64,000 nt of DNA from Pestalotiopsis fici W106-1 (taxonomy: Eukaryota > Ascomycota > Sordariomycetes > Amphisphaeriales > Sporocadaceae): positions 636,619 to 700,618 of the forward strand of contig NW_006917092.1 in assembly GCF_000516985.1 (NCBI RefSeq), in the 5' to 3' direction. This document shows, piece after piece, positions 54,802-64,000 of this stretch (position 1 is its first letter; the number at the start of each line of letters is the position of its first letter). Position numbers and translations under genes: made by a program. The notes below the pieces were generated by a model. That model was not told where the DNA came from. It saw only the letters and a list, made by a program, of their open reading frames with translations, and searched no databases.

Positions 54802-56041
54802 TCAAGCAGGCACCTCTCCAAATCTGTACTGACTCCAACCCATACTGCCTTCATGCAAGGTCCAGGTCCGTGTTCCTTGCTCCTCGCTTGCCGCACCCGC
54901 CGCAACATACACTGGCATGAGGTGGTCCATCCACTACAAATATGAGTATCAGCGGAGGAGTTTTGACGTTGATCAAGAACTGGGATTACTCACCGGATGT
55001 GCTTGCTTCGCATCGGGACGCCTAGCAGCCTCGGCCATGCGGGCCTGTCGCTCAGCCGGTGGCGCCTCGGTGGCATCTTTCAAAGCTTCGTCAAAGGACA
55101 CCGTGTAAGGCATCGGCCCTGGGTTCCCGCGCGATGCAAACATGTCTCTGAGATTATGTACCGACATGCCTGCGCCAATAATCACGATGTTCTCGTCGCG
55201 CAGTGAAGCCACAGCCTGGCCGAGGCGATAGTGTTGGTCGGGATCTTCGCTGTGGAACAAGCTAACTTGGACTAGCGGTACGTTCAGAGGGTTCTCCTCT
55301 GGATTGAAAGCTGCAAAATTATTTAGCAAAGATTGCATTATTTCCTTTTCGTAGAACACGACTCACCAACATGGAAACCCGACCAAACACCATGGTCCAG
55401 ACCTCGGGTGACACCTTTGGCCTTGATGCCGGCGTCTTTGAGAAGACCGAGGATTTTGTTTGCCAGTTCTGGGCTGCCCCTGTTGGGATACTCTGCCTCA
55501 TAAAAATACGATGGGAATCCATAAAAGCTATACAAATGGTTAGTGGGACGTGTGCATATTCAAGGTGATGCGCTTTACTAACTCGTAGATCAAATCGGTA
55601 TGTTCCGCCGTATTCACCTCAATAGTGTCCCGAGATCCTTCCCAGTGCCCCGAAAAGACGACAATTGCCGTAGGCTTCACCTTTTTGGTAATTTCCTGGC
55701 CGATGCCTTGAAGTATCGGATATACTGGGTGGCCCTTTTCATATTGCACCGTCGGCTGCGGGGAAATGAAATCAGTGGAGTTCTTTTCGCGATTCTAGAG
55801 GTTCATCATGTTCACTTACGCCGCCATGGCTAAAGAAGTAAACGGGGGCTTTCTTAGCCGACATTGTGGACGGCGGGGTTTTTCTGCTGGTATGGAATGC
55901 TGCGATGAATTTGGATATAGGACGAAGTGGCCAGGCGGACATGGAATCTAGGTTGATATTTGTGAACGATAAGACAATGGCTAACCCGACGACGGCGACG
56001 GAAGTAAAAAGTATAGATCGGAAAGATACCGGGAGTGCCAT
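54802..56041 (-). CDS. LigB-type extradiol dioxygenase (4,5-DOPA dioxygenase-like) with N-terminal extension
   Basis: Exons 56041-55820, 55755-55583, 55527-55367, 55310-54994 and 54933-54802 join in phase to 334 residues. The catalytic part starts near the Met at 55864. The Fe-ligand His are in FFSHGGP (split by intron 1), FSGHWEG and GLDHGVW, and a further active-site His lies in GAGMSVHN. The C terminus has WMDHLMPVYVAAGA. The family opens catechol rings, as in plant and fungal DOPA dioxygenases used for betalains, and in many uncharacterised fungal relatives. The first 59 residues form an extra N terminus with a hydrophobic helix and Ser/Arg/His-rich part. It could be a mitochondrial presequence or membrane anchor, or 5' leader if translation starts at 55864. 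Confidence 0.84.
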
Positions 56042-56631
56042 AGGGGTCTCTTGAAGTCGGGTAGGGGGTGAGATCCGGGGTGAAGTATATGCAAGCACTT
56101 TGGGCACCAAGAAGCGTTGCAATTGGACGACTGGAAACAACCAGTCACTTAAACTTGGCATTTCCAAGCAGCTGCTATTCGTGATTACCAAGGATATGTC
56201 AGCAATTGCGAATTAATTGGTCAAAACTGAATGTGCACGGATTTACGGAATACGGGGGAAACGAGTGAAATATGCAAATATCCCAGCTGTATGCAGCTAT
56301 CCACCACAACCCATCACTCGAGAGCCGAGGCCACATTCCGGAATCTGGGGTCCATTCCGCCCCCACCCAAGACATTGTTGGCGCTAGCAAACAGCCAAGG
56401 CCTCGACCATATCTGCTACTTTTTGGATAGTAGTACCTTGTATCCATCCCATCACCGGACTTACGAGCCGACGAATGAATGACGAGGATTCTGTCTCAAG
56501 CTAACTCTATTGTACCCCTCGTGTTGGTATACTCAATCGTTCTTGCGGTGCTTTTGGGTCTCTTTGTCACGTTTGTCCAGCCCGTCGTCGCCTCATCGTC
56601 CGAGACCTCGTACGCAGCCATCACCGCCACC
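56042..56631. promoter_or_regulatory. Divergent promoter region: dioxygenase / thioesterase
   Basis: Upstream of both genes. It includes 153 nt of open frame (56479-56631) joined in frame to the thioesterase, discussed under that gene. No further element recognised. Confidence 0.45.
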
Positions 56632-57494
56632 ATGAGCGGTCTCAAGCGTCTGCCTCCGTTGCTCTTGCCGGCACCCGCTGCCCGCCACACGGCCACCGTC
56701 ATCTTCTTCCACGGCCTGGGCGACACGGGCTATGGTTGGGCTGATGCCGTGCAGAACTGGAGACGTCGATCCAAGCTCGACGAGGTCAAGTTCATCTTGC
56801 CTCACGCCCCTCAAATCCCCATCACCTGCGTGAGTAGATATTCAGCTAGAGATCGCTGTTTGTCACGTGAACTGACATGGACATAGAACGGAGGTATGCG
56901 GATGCCTGGCTGGTATGATATTGTGAGTCTAGACACTCGACTCTTGACAATTCCATGAGAGAATCCAAAATTATTGACATGGCACCCTACTAGGTTGCGC
57001 TCACGGGTGCGCCTGACGACCTGCGCCGGCAGCAGGACGAGGCTGGCATGCTAGTGAGCCGGGCCTACATCAGCGGCCTGATCCAAGCCGAGATCGACAA
57101 TGGCGTGCCCGCCGACCGCATCGTGCTGGGCGGGTTCTCGCAGGGCGGCGCCATGTCGCTGTTTGCCGGCCTGACCACGCCGCGCAAGATTGCCGGAATC
57201 GTCGGCATGTCGTCGTACCTGCCCCTCGACGCCAAGCTGCCCGAGTTCCTCGGCGAGGGCAACCACAACCAGGACACGCCCATCCTCATGTGCCACGGCA
57301 CCGCCGACAATGTCGTGCCCGCGTCCGCTGGTCGCAGCAGTGCCGAGCTGCTCAAGAAGACTGGCTTCGACGTCACCTGGAAGGAGTATCCAGGCATGGC
57401 TCACTCGGCGTGTCTCGAGGAGCTTGACGATGTCGAAGCTTTCCTCGCTAGCCGTCTACCTGCCCTGGGCGAGGAGAAGAGGTCCGAGTTGTGA
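56632..57494 (+). CDS. APT1: Acyl-protein thioesterase 1 (lysophospholipase-like)
   Basis: Exons 56632-56829, 56887-56922 and 56994-57494 join in phase to 244 residues, the normal APT1 length. The oxyanion region is FFHGLGDTG near 27, the nucleophile is in GGFSQGGA near 125, the Asp is in GTADNVVP near 180 and the His is in GMAHSAC near 215. APT1 removes palmitate from cytosolic and membrane proteins. I chose 56632 because GCCACCATGAG is a strong start context and the N terminus then matches the family. The frame is open upstream to an ATG at 56479, adding 51 residues with a long hydrophobic helix. That longer form would be membrane-anchored. Confidence 0.87.
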
Positions 57495-57909
57495 GTGAGA
57501 TAGACCGCGGTTATTCAGTGCTGTAGAAACACATCTGCACTTCTTCCCCGGTATCTTTCCTGAAAACAGAGCCCCCCTGCTTTTTAGAAACACAACTTTA
57601 AAAGGGGTTGTCCTAGGCATCCGTAGATTTATCATAGGTCGCTTCTAATATCAGGAGCACCATTAATTCAGCTTGAAGAGAATGCCATACCGATTCAACT
57701 TGTTCTCATAAATGCAATCAGATTGTAAAACAGGTCGTAGTAAGGCGCTACCTCTATCATTAAAAAATCGATCTAAACATGTCAAACAAACTTGGTATCG
57801 TTGCAGCATTTACTTTTTCTAAAAATGACCTCTCAAGCCAAGAACTCTGCCCAAAATGCCGCGATTAGAACCATTCCCCAAAACGGTGAATCAAAATCAG
57901 AACGCGACC
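57495..57909. other. Convergent intergenic region
   Basis: 3' flanks of APT1 and the ankyrin gene. AT-rich, no gene. Confidence 0.55.
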
Positions 57910-60261
57910 TCATGGTAACTCAGCAATGATGGGCTTCCGAACGATACTTGCGTCCATCTCATGAACCGTCAGCTTCGTAGCGCCCAACTCGGCAGGTTTG
58001 CTAGCCGGGCTCAGCTCATGTAACGGCTTGACCGTGTCACCGAGCTCTGCCCGCGGCTTCATGGTCGCTTGTCCATCAATCTCTGGCAGCGCTACCGGCT
58101 GGCCTCCTGCCTCTGCAATCTTGGGAACAGACCCGTGTCGCCATCGCTCCAGGAGCGCTTTGGTGCCTGGAAAATCGGCCAGCGTCGTATTTCCAGCCCG
58201 TTTCGAGTAGTTTAGCATCTGTGTCTCTTGGTATGGGCTCATGCCCTTGGAATCACCAATGTCCATGTTCGCACCGCCCGAGCACAGCACGCTCGCAACG
58301 TCGGCGCGGCCCCAGAGTACGGCCTGGTGCAGTGGCGTCTGCCCTAGAGTATTCTTCACGTCTGGGTTGTCTCCAGCTTCCAGAAGTGCCTTGACAATTG
58401 CCGACGAGTCTGGGTAGCCGCCTTTATCTATGGCGAGATGCAGAGTCATACGTCCCATAATGTCGGTTGTGGATTGCGGTTCGGCTCCGAGTCTAAGCAA
58501 GAAGGAAACCATGTCGGGATCGCTCTTCTTGATGTATTTGTGTAGAAGGGTCTCGTTCTGTGCATCGTGAATGTTGAGATCCGCTCCAGCACCAGCCAGA
58601 AGATTCAAGATCTCGCGTGACGTAGCAGCCGCTAGAGCCAACGTGTCGAAGCTCTCACCAGGATTGCCGCCCTTGTTGAGAATAGCCTCGCAAACTTCAA
58701 GGCTTCCCGACTCGACAGCCGCGTACAAGATCGAATCTTGAGGCGCCGCGTTCAGCGTGTACACGTGTGCGCCAAGGTTAAGCAGCGCGTGCGTGGCCTC
58801 GGCGTTGCCGCGCTTTGCTGCATAATAGAGCGCCGTCTTGACATGCGTCTTTGGCGCTTCCAAGTCCACCTTGCCGTTGGCCGAAGCCAGGATGTTCAGA
58901 CAGTTGGGGCAGCCAAAGTCGGCAGCGTAGTGCATGGCCGTGGCTCCGTGGCGGTCTGCGTGATTCGGATTCGCCCCCAAAGAAACTAGTTTCTGGACAA
59001 TGCTACAGATACCCAGGGAAGCGGCCACGTGCAGAGCAGTCATCTTGTCTCGCTTCTCGACAATCAAGTTATCGGTCCACCGGTGCTCCATGATTTTGGA
59101 TACCTTTTCCAACTCCCTGTGCAGAATGGCGTCCCACAATGGCTGCTCAACTATCTTGATTTGTGCCGGCAGCTTTTCCGGGGGCATATCGTCGGCGGGA
59201 TCCCTGGTAAACTTGTTTCGATACCTGAGTTTGGTGCCCTTCTTTTTCGAGGGCACAGATTTCAACTCCCAGGCTGGAGAGACACCTCGTGCATACTCTG
59301 AAATTCTGCTTCTGAACTCGGCAGGGTTTACCTCATCAACCTGTGCGTTCAAGGTCAAGTCTTGCGTCGACGCGGAAGACTTCTGCATCATGGCTATGGA
59401 CTTGAGTTTGCGCGCCGAGGGCACGTATATACTCGATGTTTTGAAGGCATCGCGCCAGTAACTATTTCTTCGGCTCTGTGATGGGTCCGTAGATGGCGTG
59501 GGCAGGAGCATGCGTGACAAAGTAGCATAATTTGGAACGGCTGGACTTGATGAACCTGTATGACTCGACGAGGCCGAGCCACGGTGGAGCGTCACGGAGT
59601 TTTGTGTATGGTGACTGCTCTCGGTCACGGAGCTAGCACTTTCGCTATGCTCCGTCTGAGGACTCCTGGGACTTTGCGGATCGTCGACGGTGACTTGAGG
59701 AACGCCAGCAACAGCTGCTTCTGTGGCAGGAGGAGAAGTGTACTCTGCTGCATCATCCCAGGCAGCTATCAGACAAGCCCGGTCTTCTGAACCCGTGATC
59801 TCCACCTGCTTGGTCGCCTCGCTCTCTGGCCTCGACACATTCAGATACACCTCCAATGCGCTCAGTTGCTTGTTCAACCTGGCCTCACATAACGCAATTT
59901 CTGTCGTTTCCCATATGCTGCTAACAGAAGTCCATTCTGGAAAAGGACTTGAGCGAGCTTGCTCAATCTGAGTGAGGTTTTCTTGGACAACCTTGGACAC
60001 GAACCCGAGCGCTTTGAAATGCAAGTCGAGTGCCTCTACATCGCTGGTGTTTTGGAACGCAGGCTGATCGCGGTCCAGTAGTGGTAAAAGATGATCCAGA
60101 GTTTGTTTGCCGCGAGCAATTTGTGACTGGAGTTCCCGCAATTCCGATGGCACATCGCGGTATACTCGTAATAGCTGGTTTACTTTTACAGCCGACGAAC
60201 CAGCTGTGCCACTCAGTTCTGCGCAGGTAGCTGCGAGATGCAGATATTTAGTGGCATCCAT
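57910..60261 (-). CDS. Ankyrin-repeat protein with fungal N-terminal helical domain
   Basis: A single exon. I place the start at the Met at 60261 (783 residues), where a typical fungal N-terminal helical domain begins; the frame continues open to 60435. Residues 1-150 are helical and resemble the N-terminal domains of NLR-like and ankyrin fungal proteins. A Ser/Thr/Pro-rich disordered part follows (about 180-300). From about 395 onward come roughly eight ankyrin repeats, seen as TALHVAASLG, TAMHYAADFG, TALYYAAKRG, TLHKYI, TLHLAID and TPLHQAVLWG segments. The C-terminal 80 residues are polar. Ankyrin arrays bind other proteins. The partner is unknown. No catalytic domain is present. Confidence 0.82.
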   Translation of the reverse strand: MDATKYLHLAATCAELSGTAGSSAVKVNQLLRVYRDVPSELRELQSQIARGKQTLDHLLPLLDRDQPAFQNTSDVEALDLHFKALGFVSKVVQENLTQIEQARSSPFPEWTSVSSIWETTEIALCEARLNKQLSALEVYLNVSRPESEATKQVEITGSEDRACLIAAWDDAAEYTSPPATEAAVAGVPQVTVDDPQSPRSPQTEHSESASSVTESSHHTQNSVTLHRGSASSSHTGSSSPAVPNYATLSRMLLPTPSTDPSQSRRNSYWRDAFKTSSIYVPSARKLKSIAMMQKSSASTQDLTLNAQVDEVNPAEFRSRISEYARGVSPAWELKSVPSKKKGTKLRYRNKFTRDPADDMPPEKLPAQIKIVEQPLWDAILHRELEKVSKIMEHRWTDNLIVEKRDKMTALHVAASLGICSIVQKLVSLGANPNHADRHGATAMHYAADFGCPNCLNILASANGKVDLEAPKTHVKTALYYAAKRGNAEATHALLNLGAHVYTLNAAPQDSILYAAVESGSLEVCEAILNKGGNPGESFDTLALAAATSREILNLLAGAGADLNIHDAQNETLLHKYIKKSDPDMVSFLLRLGAEPQSTTDIMGRMTLHLAIDKGGYPDSSAIVKALLEAGDNPDVKNTLGQTPLHQAVLWGRADVASVLCSGGANMDIGDSKGMSPYQETQMLNYSKRAGNTTLADFPGTKALLERWRHGSVPKIAEAGGQPVALPEIDGQATMKPRAELGDTVKPLHELSPASKPAELGATKLTVHEMDASIVRKPIIAELP

Positions 60262-61608
60262 TCCGAAAGAAAAAATTATATCATGAGATGACAATCTCAA
60301 AAGGTAACGAGTCCAAGTTCTCAACGCTTGGCAGCTCAATGGCAAGGAATTAGGACATATTTGAAGAAAAGCTTGGCCTTGCTTGGGCTGTCGCTGATCA
60401 TAAAAGGAAAGGAAAGCTTGAACATGGCTCAGCACTAACCTGGCAGGTTGCCAAACTGCCCCCGAATCCCCATTTGGCCTGCAGGATCAGTTATGCGGTT
60501 GGCTCATTTGCGCCGATCAGCATCCGCTCCAACCTTCAGCTGAACCATATAATAGGCGGTCCCTTTGTAGGGATTTGCTCGAAGGATTCCTAGCACTTTC
60601 CCCCGGCTAGCCAGTGCCGCACCAAAACGTTGCGGGCAGGGCTGGGCTGTGCCGCCGCCTAAAAGAGCTGAGCCTAGCAGGTCGTAGGCGTATTACGGGG
60701 CCTAGTTCGACGATTTAGGCCATGCATCAGCAAGGGTGAGGGATTGTGATGAGACCCTAACGCGTTATGTAAGACTACATTGTTTATGCTGTGAGTGACT
60801 GGGAATTGGATTGATTCGGCTTTTGACATTTTTAAAACATATCATATAATACGGTGTTTATCCAGAGAAGCGTTTGGCCTCATGGCTATGCAAATAGACT
60901 GATGTGTGGTCGCTGTTATACTGCTGGTCAGCTTAGATTGTCATGTACGAACAACCAACTGTCGCAGGTTTCCCGACGCTAGTTATGTACGTAGTAATAT
61001 CATCCATCTGCCGGCTGTCCTTGTCCATTATATTCAAGTTTGCAGTGAATCCCAAAGGAACATTGTATAAATAGGCGTGTTTACTCATGCATGCTTCATC
61101 TAATATTCAGTCTCATCTGAATGCAAGAAAGATTATATTTAATACAGCATCAAGCACAAATCATGGTAGGATAAAGATACTGTACATCGGATGACGGATG
61201 GGACGCCGCGCAATGAATTCACGAGCCGCCTAAAGTCCGATTAACGCCGCCACACCTACAGCTTGCGATGACCTAAACCGATGGTAATACGGCAAGTATG
61301 GTACGGACATAGGCTTGATAGGCTGTCCTACCCCGCCAGACACATGGAAGGGTATCTCTAAGGCCTGTCGTTGTCGTCATGAAACATTTCCATTTTCATA
61401 GCCATTTGATCTTACGATATCACCTCAATTGAATACCATTCTTTCCTATCTTGCAAACTTGTTCCATCCGAATTGTTCACAAAGTGTAATAAATCGTAGA
61501 GCTTCGGAGCTTCGACGTCATTACGATCGCGAGCTCACCGTTAGCGTATCGAGCTCCCTACCATTCGGCTTACAAAGATAACGATCCCCGTAAACGTCCG
61601 ACTAAACA
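60262..61608. other. Intergenic region between the ankyrin and WD40 genes
   Basis: About 1.35 kb between divergent genes with no supported ORF. It includes the promoters of both. Nothing structured recognised. Confidence 0.5.
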
Positions 61609-63747
61609 ATGAGCGTTCAACGAGCCGAGTCGGATGATGGCGAGCAGCAGGAACTATTCATGGATGCTGAAGATGATATAGAAGATGATGACGATTTCGA
61701 GCCGGGCGACGAGGACGAAGAGGAGGAAGATGACGACGATCACAGCGTCATGGAGGAACTATTTGCGCAGACCGAACAGCTGCAAGAGATGGATGACGAC
61801 GACGAGTTCCACGGTGAGTGATCTTCCTGTGACCTCTGCGTGTACAGTCCAGGTCTAAAATTGGAAGCAGATGCAGAGCAAGGCGATATCGAGTTCGTCG
61901 TCGAGGTGGAAAACGATACCGGCGGTGCCGCGGGGACTGCCGGCAACAATGCGGCGGATGATATCACACAGCGTGTCGTGCGACTGATAGGGAACCCCCG
62001 GATTGCCTTGACCCAGAGACAACTACTGGCCATGCTACGAGGCTCGAATCTTAGCCACTACATTTTCGACGACGACGATGACGAGGATGCAGGTCCATGG
62101 GCTAGACGGCGGCAACGGCGGCATTCGCGGGACCCCAACCGCTTCCCAAAGGTGCCGAGCGAAAAGGGAAGGGAGCTCATGGATTCAGGCACATTTGGTG
62201 CCACGGAGCAGCAAAAGTCAATCAGTGCCAAGAAGCGTATTGCACGCAGGATACTGGATCGCGAAATGGGCATTGGCAGTTCAACGAATCGAAGGCTCAA
62301 CCAGGGGCTGATGGCACAAACCATGCTGCCCACTTCGGACGCCGAGATGATTATCAACTACGATGAGCCTGTCTACTCGGGACAGTTTTCAGACGATGGA
62401 AACTTTTTCTATTCGTGCGTCAAGGACTTCAAGGTACGGATGTACGACACATCGAATCCGTACAACTGGAGACATTACAAGACGGTCGCATTCCCAGGCG
62501 GCTCCTGGACCCTCACCGATGCTTCATTGAGTCCCGACAACAAGTGGCTAGCGTACACATCCATTGAGAGCAGAGTCTGTCTGGCACCCACAGACCCCAA
62601 CGACACTGGAGACCCTTATATGCTCAATCTCGCCGGCGACCGGGGTTTCCGTGGACAGATGGGATGGCGGGGAGGTTTCGGCATCTGGTCTATCCGGTTC
62701 TCTGGTGATGGCAAGGAGCTCGTGGCCGGAACCAACGCCAACTCTATTGTAGTATACGACATTGAGTCACGGCAGGTCCTGCACTCGATCGAAGGTCACG
62801 AGGATCACGTGAATGCCGTCTGCTTTGCCGACAAGTCATCTCCACACATCTTGTACTCCGGCTCGGACGATGCGACCATCAAAGTCTGGGACAGGCGGTC
62901 GATGGGTGATGGTCGTGAAGCAGGCGCCTTTGTGGGCCACATTGAAGGATTGACCTATATTGACAGCAAAGGCGACGGTCGATACATTTTGAGCAACGGC
63001 AAAGACCAAAGCATGAAGCTCTGGGACCTCAAGATGATGTACACGACGGCGCAGTTCCGCGAAAAGAACCCGACACGCCATACCGGCTACTCTAACTTTG
63101 ACTACCGGTGGGAGCCATATGACGACAACGACTGGTTCCCGCACCCAGACGACAACTCTGTGGTGACGTTCCGGGGCGGACACAGGGTATTGAGGACACT
63201 GATTAGGTGTCATTTTTCGCCACCAGGCAGCACCGACAGCCGCTACGTTTATACGGGCAGCCATGACGGCAAGGTCTGGATTTACAACATGGATGCGACG
63301 GTGGCAGGTACGGTCGACGTGCGCGCAGCCAGCATGAATCCTGGTGCTCTCCCCGGACGGTGGAGGGCGCACCAGCGGACAAGAGGGTTCCACGGTTGGT
63401 CAACGTGTGTAAGAGATGCTAGTTGGCATCCCAACGCGCCGTTCATTGCAGGTGAGTTGAGTTCTTACAATCTACGTGAAAGCTTCCACAACTGACTATA
63501 TCATTTTTTCTTAGCATCTTCATTGAATGGCTGGGACCACCGCGTAGGCACCGTCAGTGTACATTCGTTCAACGAGAATAAAGTGGACGAGGGAGAGCCG
63601 CCCATGGGTACGGGATACTCTGATAAGCTACGGCCAGTGAGCGATGATTTGAGATCCGGCTCCTCAGATTCTTATGGAGAGGACAATGATGACGAGGAAG
63701 AAGAAGAAGAGGAAGAGTCTGATGAGGACGAGGATTTTGAGATCTAG
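61609..63747 (+). CDS. WD40-repeat protein, DCAF11/WDR23-like (LEC14B type)
   Basis: Exons 61609-61813, 61871-63451 and 63515-63747 join in phase to 672 residues. Both ends are very acidic: Asp/Glu tracts at about 23-65 and in the last 25 residues. The middle holds about seven WD40 blades. They include VYSGQFSDDG, WSIRFSGDG, ILYSGSDDATIKVWDRRS, LSNGKDQSMKLWDLK and YVYTGSHDGKVWIY. The WDRR sequence fits the WDXR motif by which CUL4-DDB1 substrate receptors dock on DDB1. A conserved SNFDYRWEPYDDNDW insert and the HGWSTCVRDASWHP segment are typical of the DCAF11/LEC14B family. It is likely a substrate adaptor of a CUL4 ubiquitin ligase, nuclear or cytosolic. Confidence 0.86.
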
Positions 63748-64000
63748 CGTCACCTCTCCTCGGAGGTGTTGTCAAAGGAAGTTGTTCTCACAAAATGCGC
63801 TTGTCGCGACAAATGCTTCAATTCATTCGTTGTCCAATATGTTTTTGTTTTCTTGGTTTGTATGTTGTACATAGGCCCCAATACCAATGCAATGTGATTA
63901 TGACGAGCTGCACGCAGCACCGAATCCATGCAATGTGTTCTTGTTTCGAAATGCCGGCTCGCCATTTTCAACCAGCTTGAATCGTACTGAGTATTAAATT
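63748..64000. other. 3' flank of the WD40 gene
   Basis: No gene seen before the window ends. Confidence 0.5.

Noticed and set aside
1..64000. tRNA, rRNA, CRISPR array, transposase or LTR element
   Set aside because: None recognised on either strand; CRISPRs are not expected in a fungal nuclear genome.

Overview
The window is nuclear DNA of a filamentous ascomycete (Pezizomycotina, probably Sordariomycetes). The evidence is many introns of about 45-70 nt with GT-AG borders, two HET-domain incompatibility proteins, a Zn2Cys6 regulator, Dal5-type permeases, and a right end of ordinary eukaryotic housekeeping genes (MED17, an acyl-protein thioesterase, a DCAF11-like WD40 protein). No species can be named from sequence alone. 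Exon structures were rebuilt by hand from splice signals and reading phase. Most close to a whole number of codons, but none was checked against transcripts. LAYOUT. 0.5-8.1 kb: HSL-type alpha/beta hydrolase, Dal5-type MFS transporter, class I glutamine-amidotransferase-like protein and a Zn2Cys6 transcription factor. 8.5-15.6 kb: two HET proteins on either side of a secreted GH43 glycosidase. 15.6-18.4 kb: gene-poor, with one possible 75-residue double zinc-knuckle protein. 18.4-29.0 kb: a second Dal5-type MFS gene carrying an in-frame stop, an FMN alpha-hydroxyacid oxidase, a metallo-beta-lactamase-fold hydrolase, an SDR, a Baeyer-Villiger monooxygenase (BVMO) and another SDR. 29.3-36 kb: three genes with no obvious link to metabolism (dynamin-like GTPase, C2H2 protein, secreted triple-repeat protein). 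36-48 kb: PF04199 cyclase-like hydrolase, second BVMO, third SDR, second HSL-type hydrolase, second cyclase-like hydrolase and a GT1 glycosyltransferase. 48.8-63.7 kb: RING-less Rad5/16-like SNF2 ATPase, MED17, LigB-type dioxygenase, APT1, an ankyrin protein and a WD40 protein. HOW IT MAY WORK. The oxidoreductase and hydrolase set at about 20-48 kb reads as a pathway in which SDRs oxidise an alcohol to a ketone, a BVMO inserts oxygen to give an ester or lactone, and MBL-fold, cyclase-family or alpha/beta hydrolases open it. The FMN oxidase would then oxidise a 2-hydroxyacid, with Dal5-type permeases for uptake and the Zn2Cys6 protein as candidate regulator. Almost every enzyme class occurs twice, and the divergent SDR/BVMO gene pair itself occurs twice. 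I know of no named cluster with this composition, so the pathway is inference. Three near-identical CGG-N9-CCG palindromes lie at 4.17, 17.91 and 20.45 kb.
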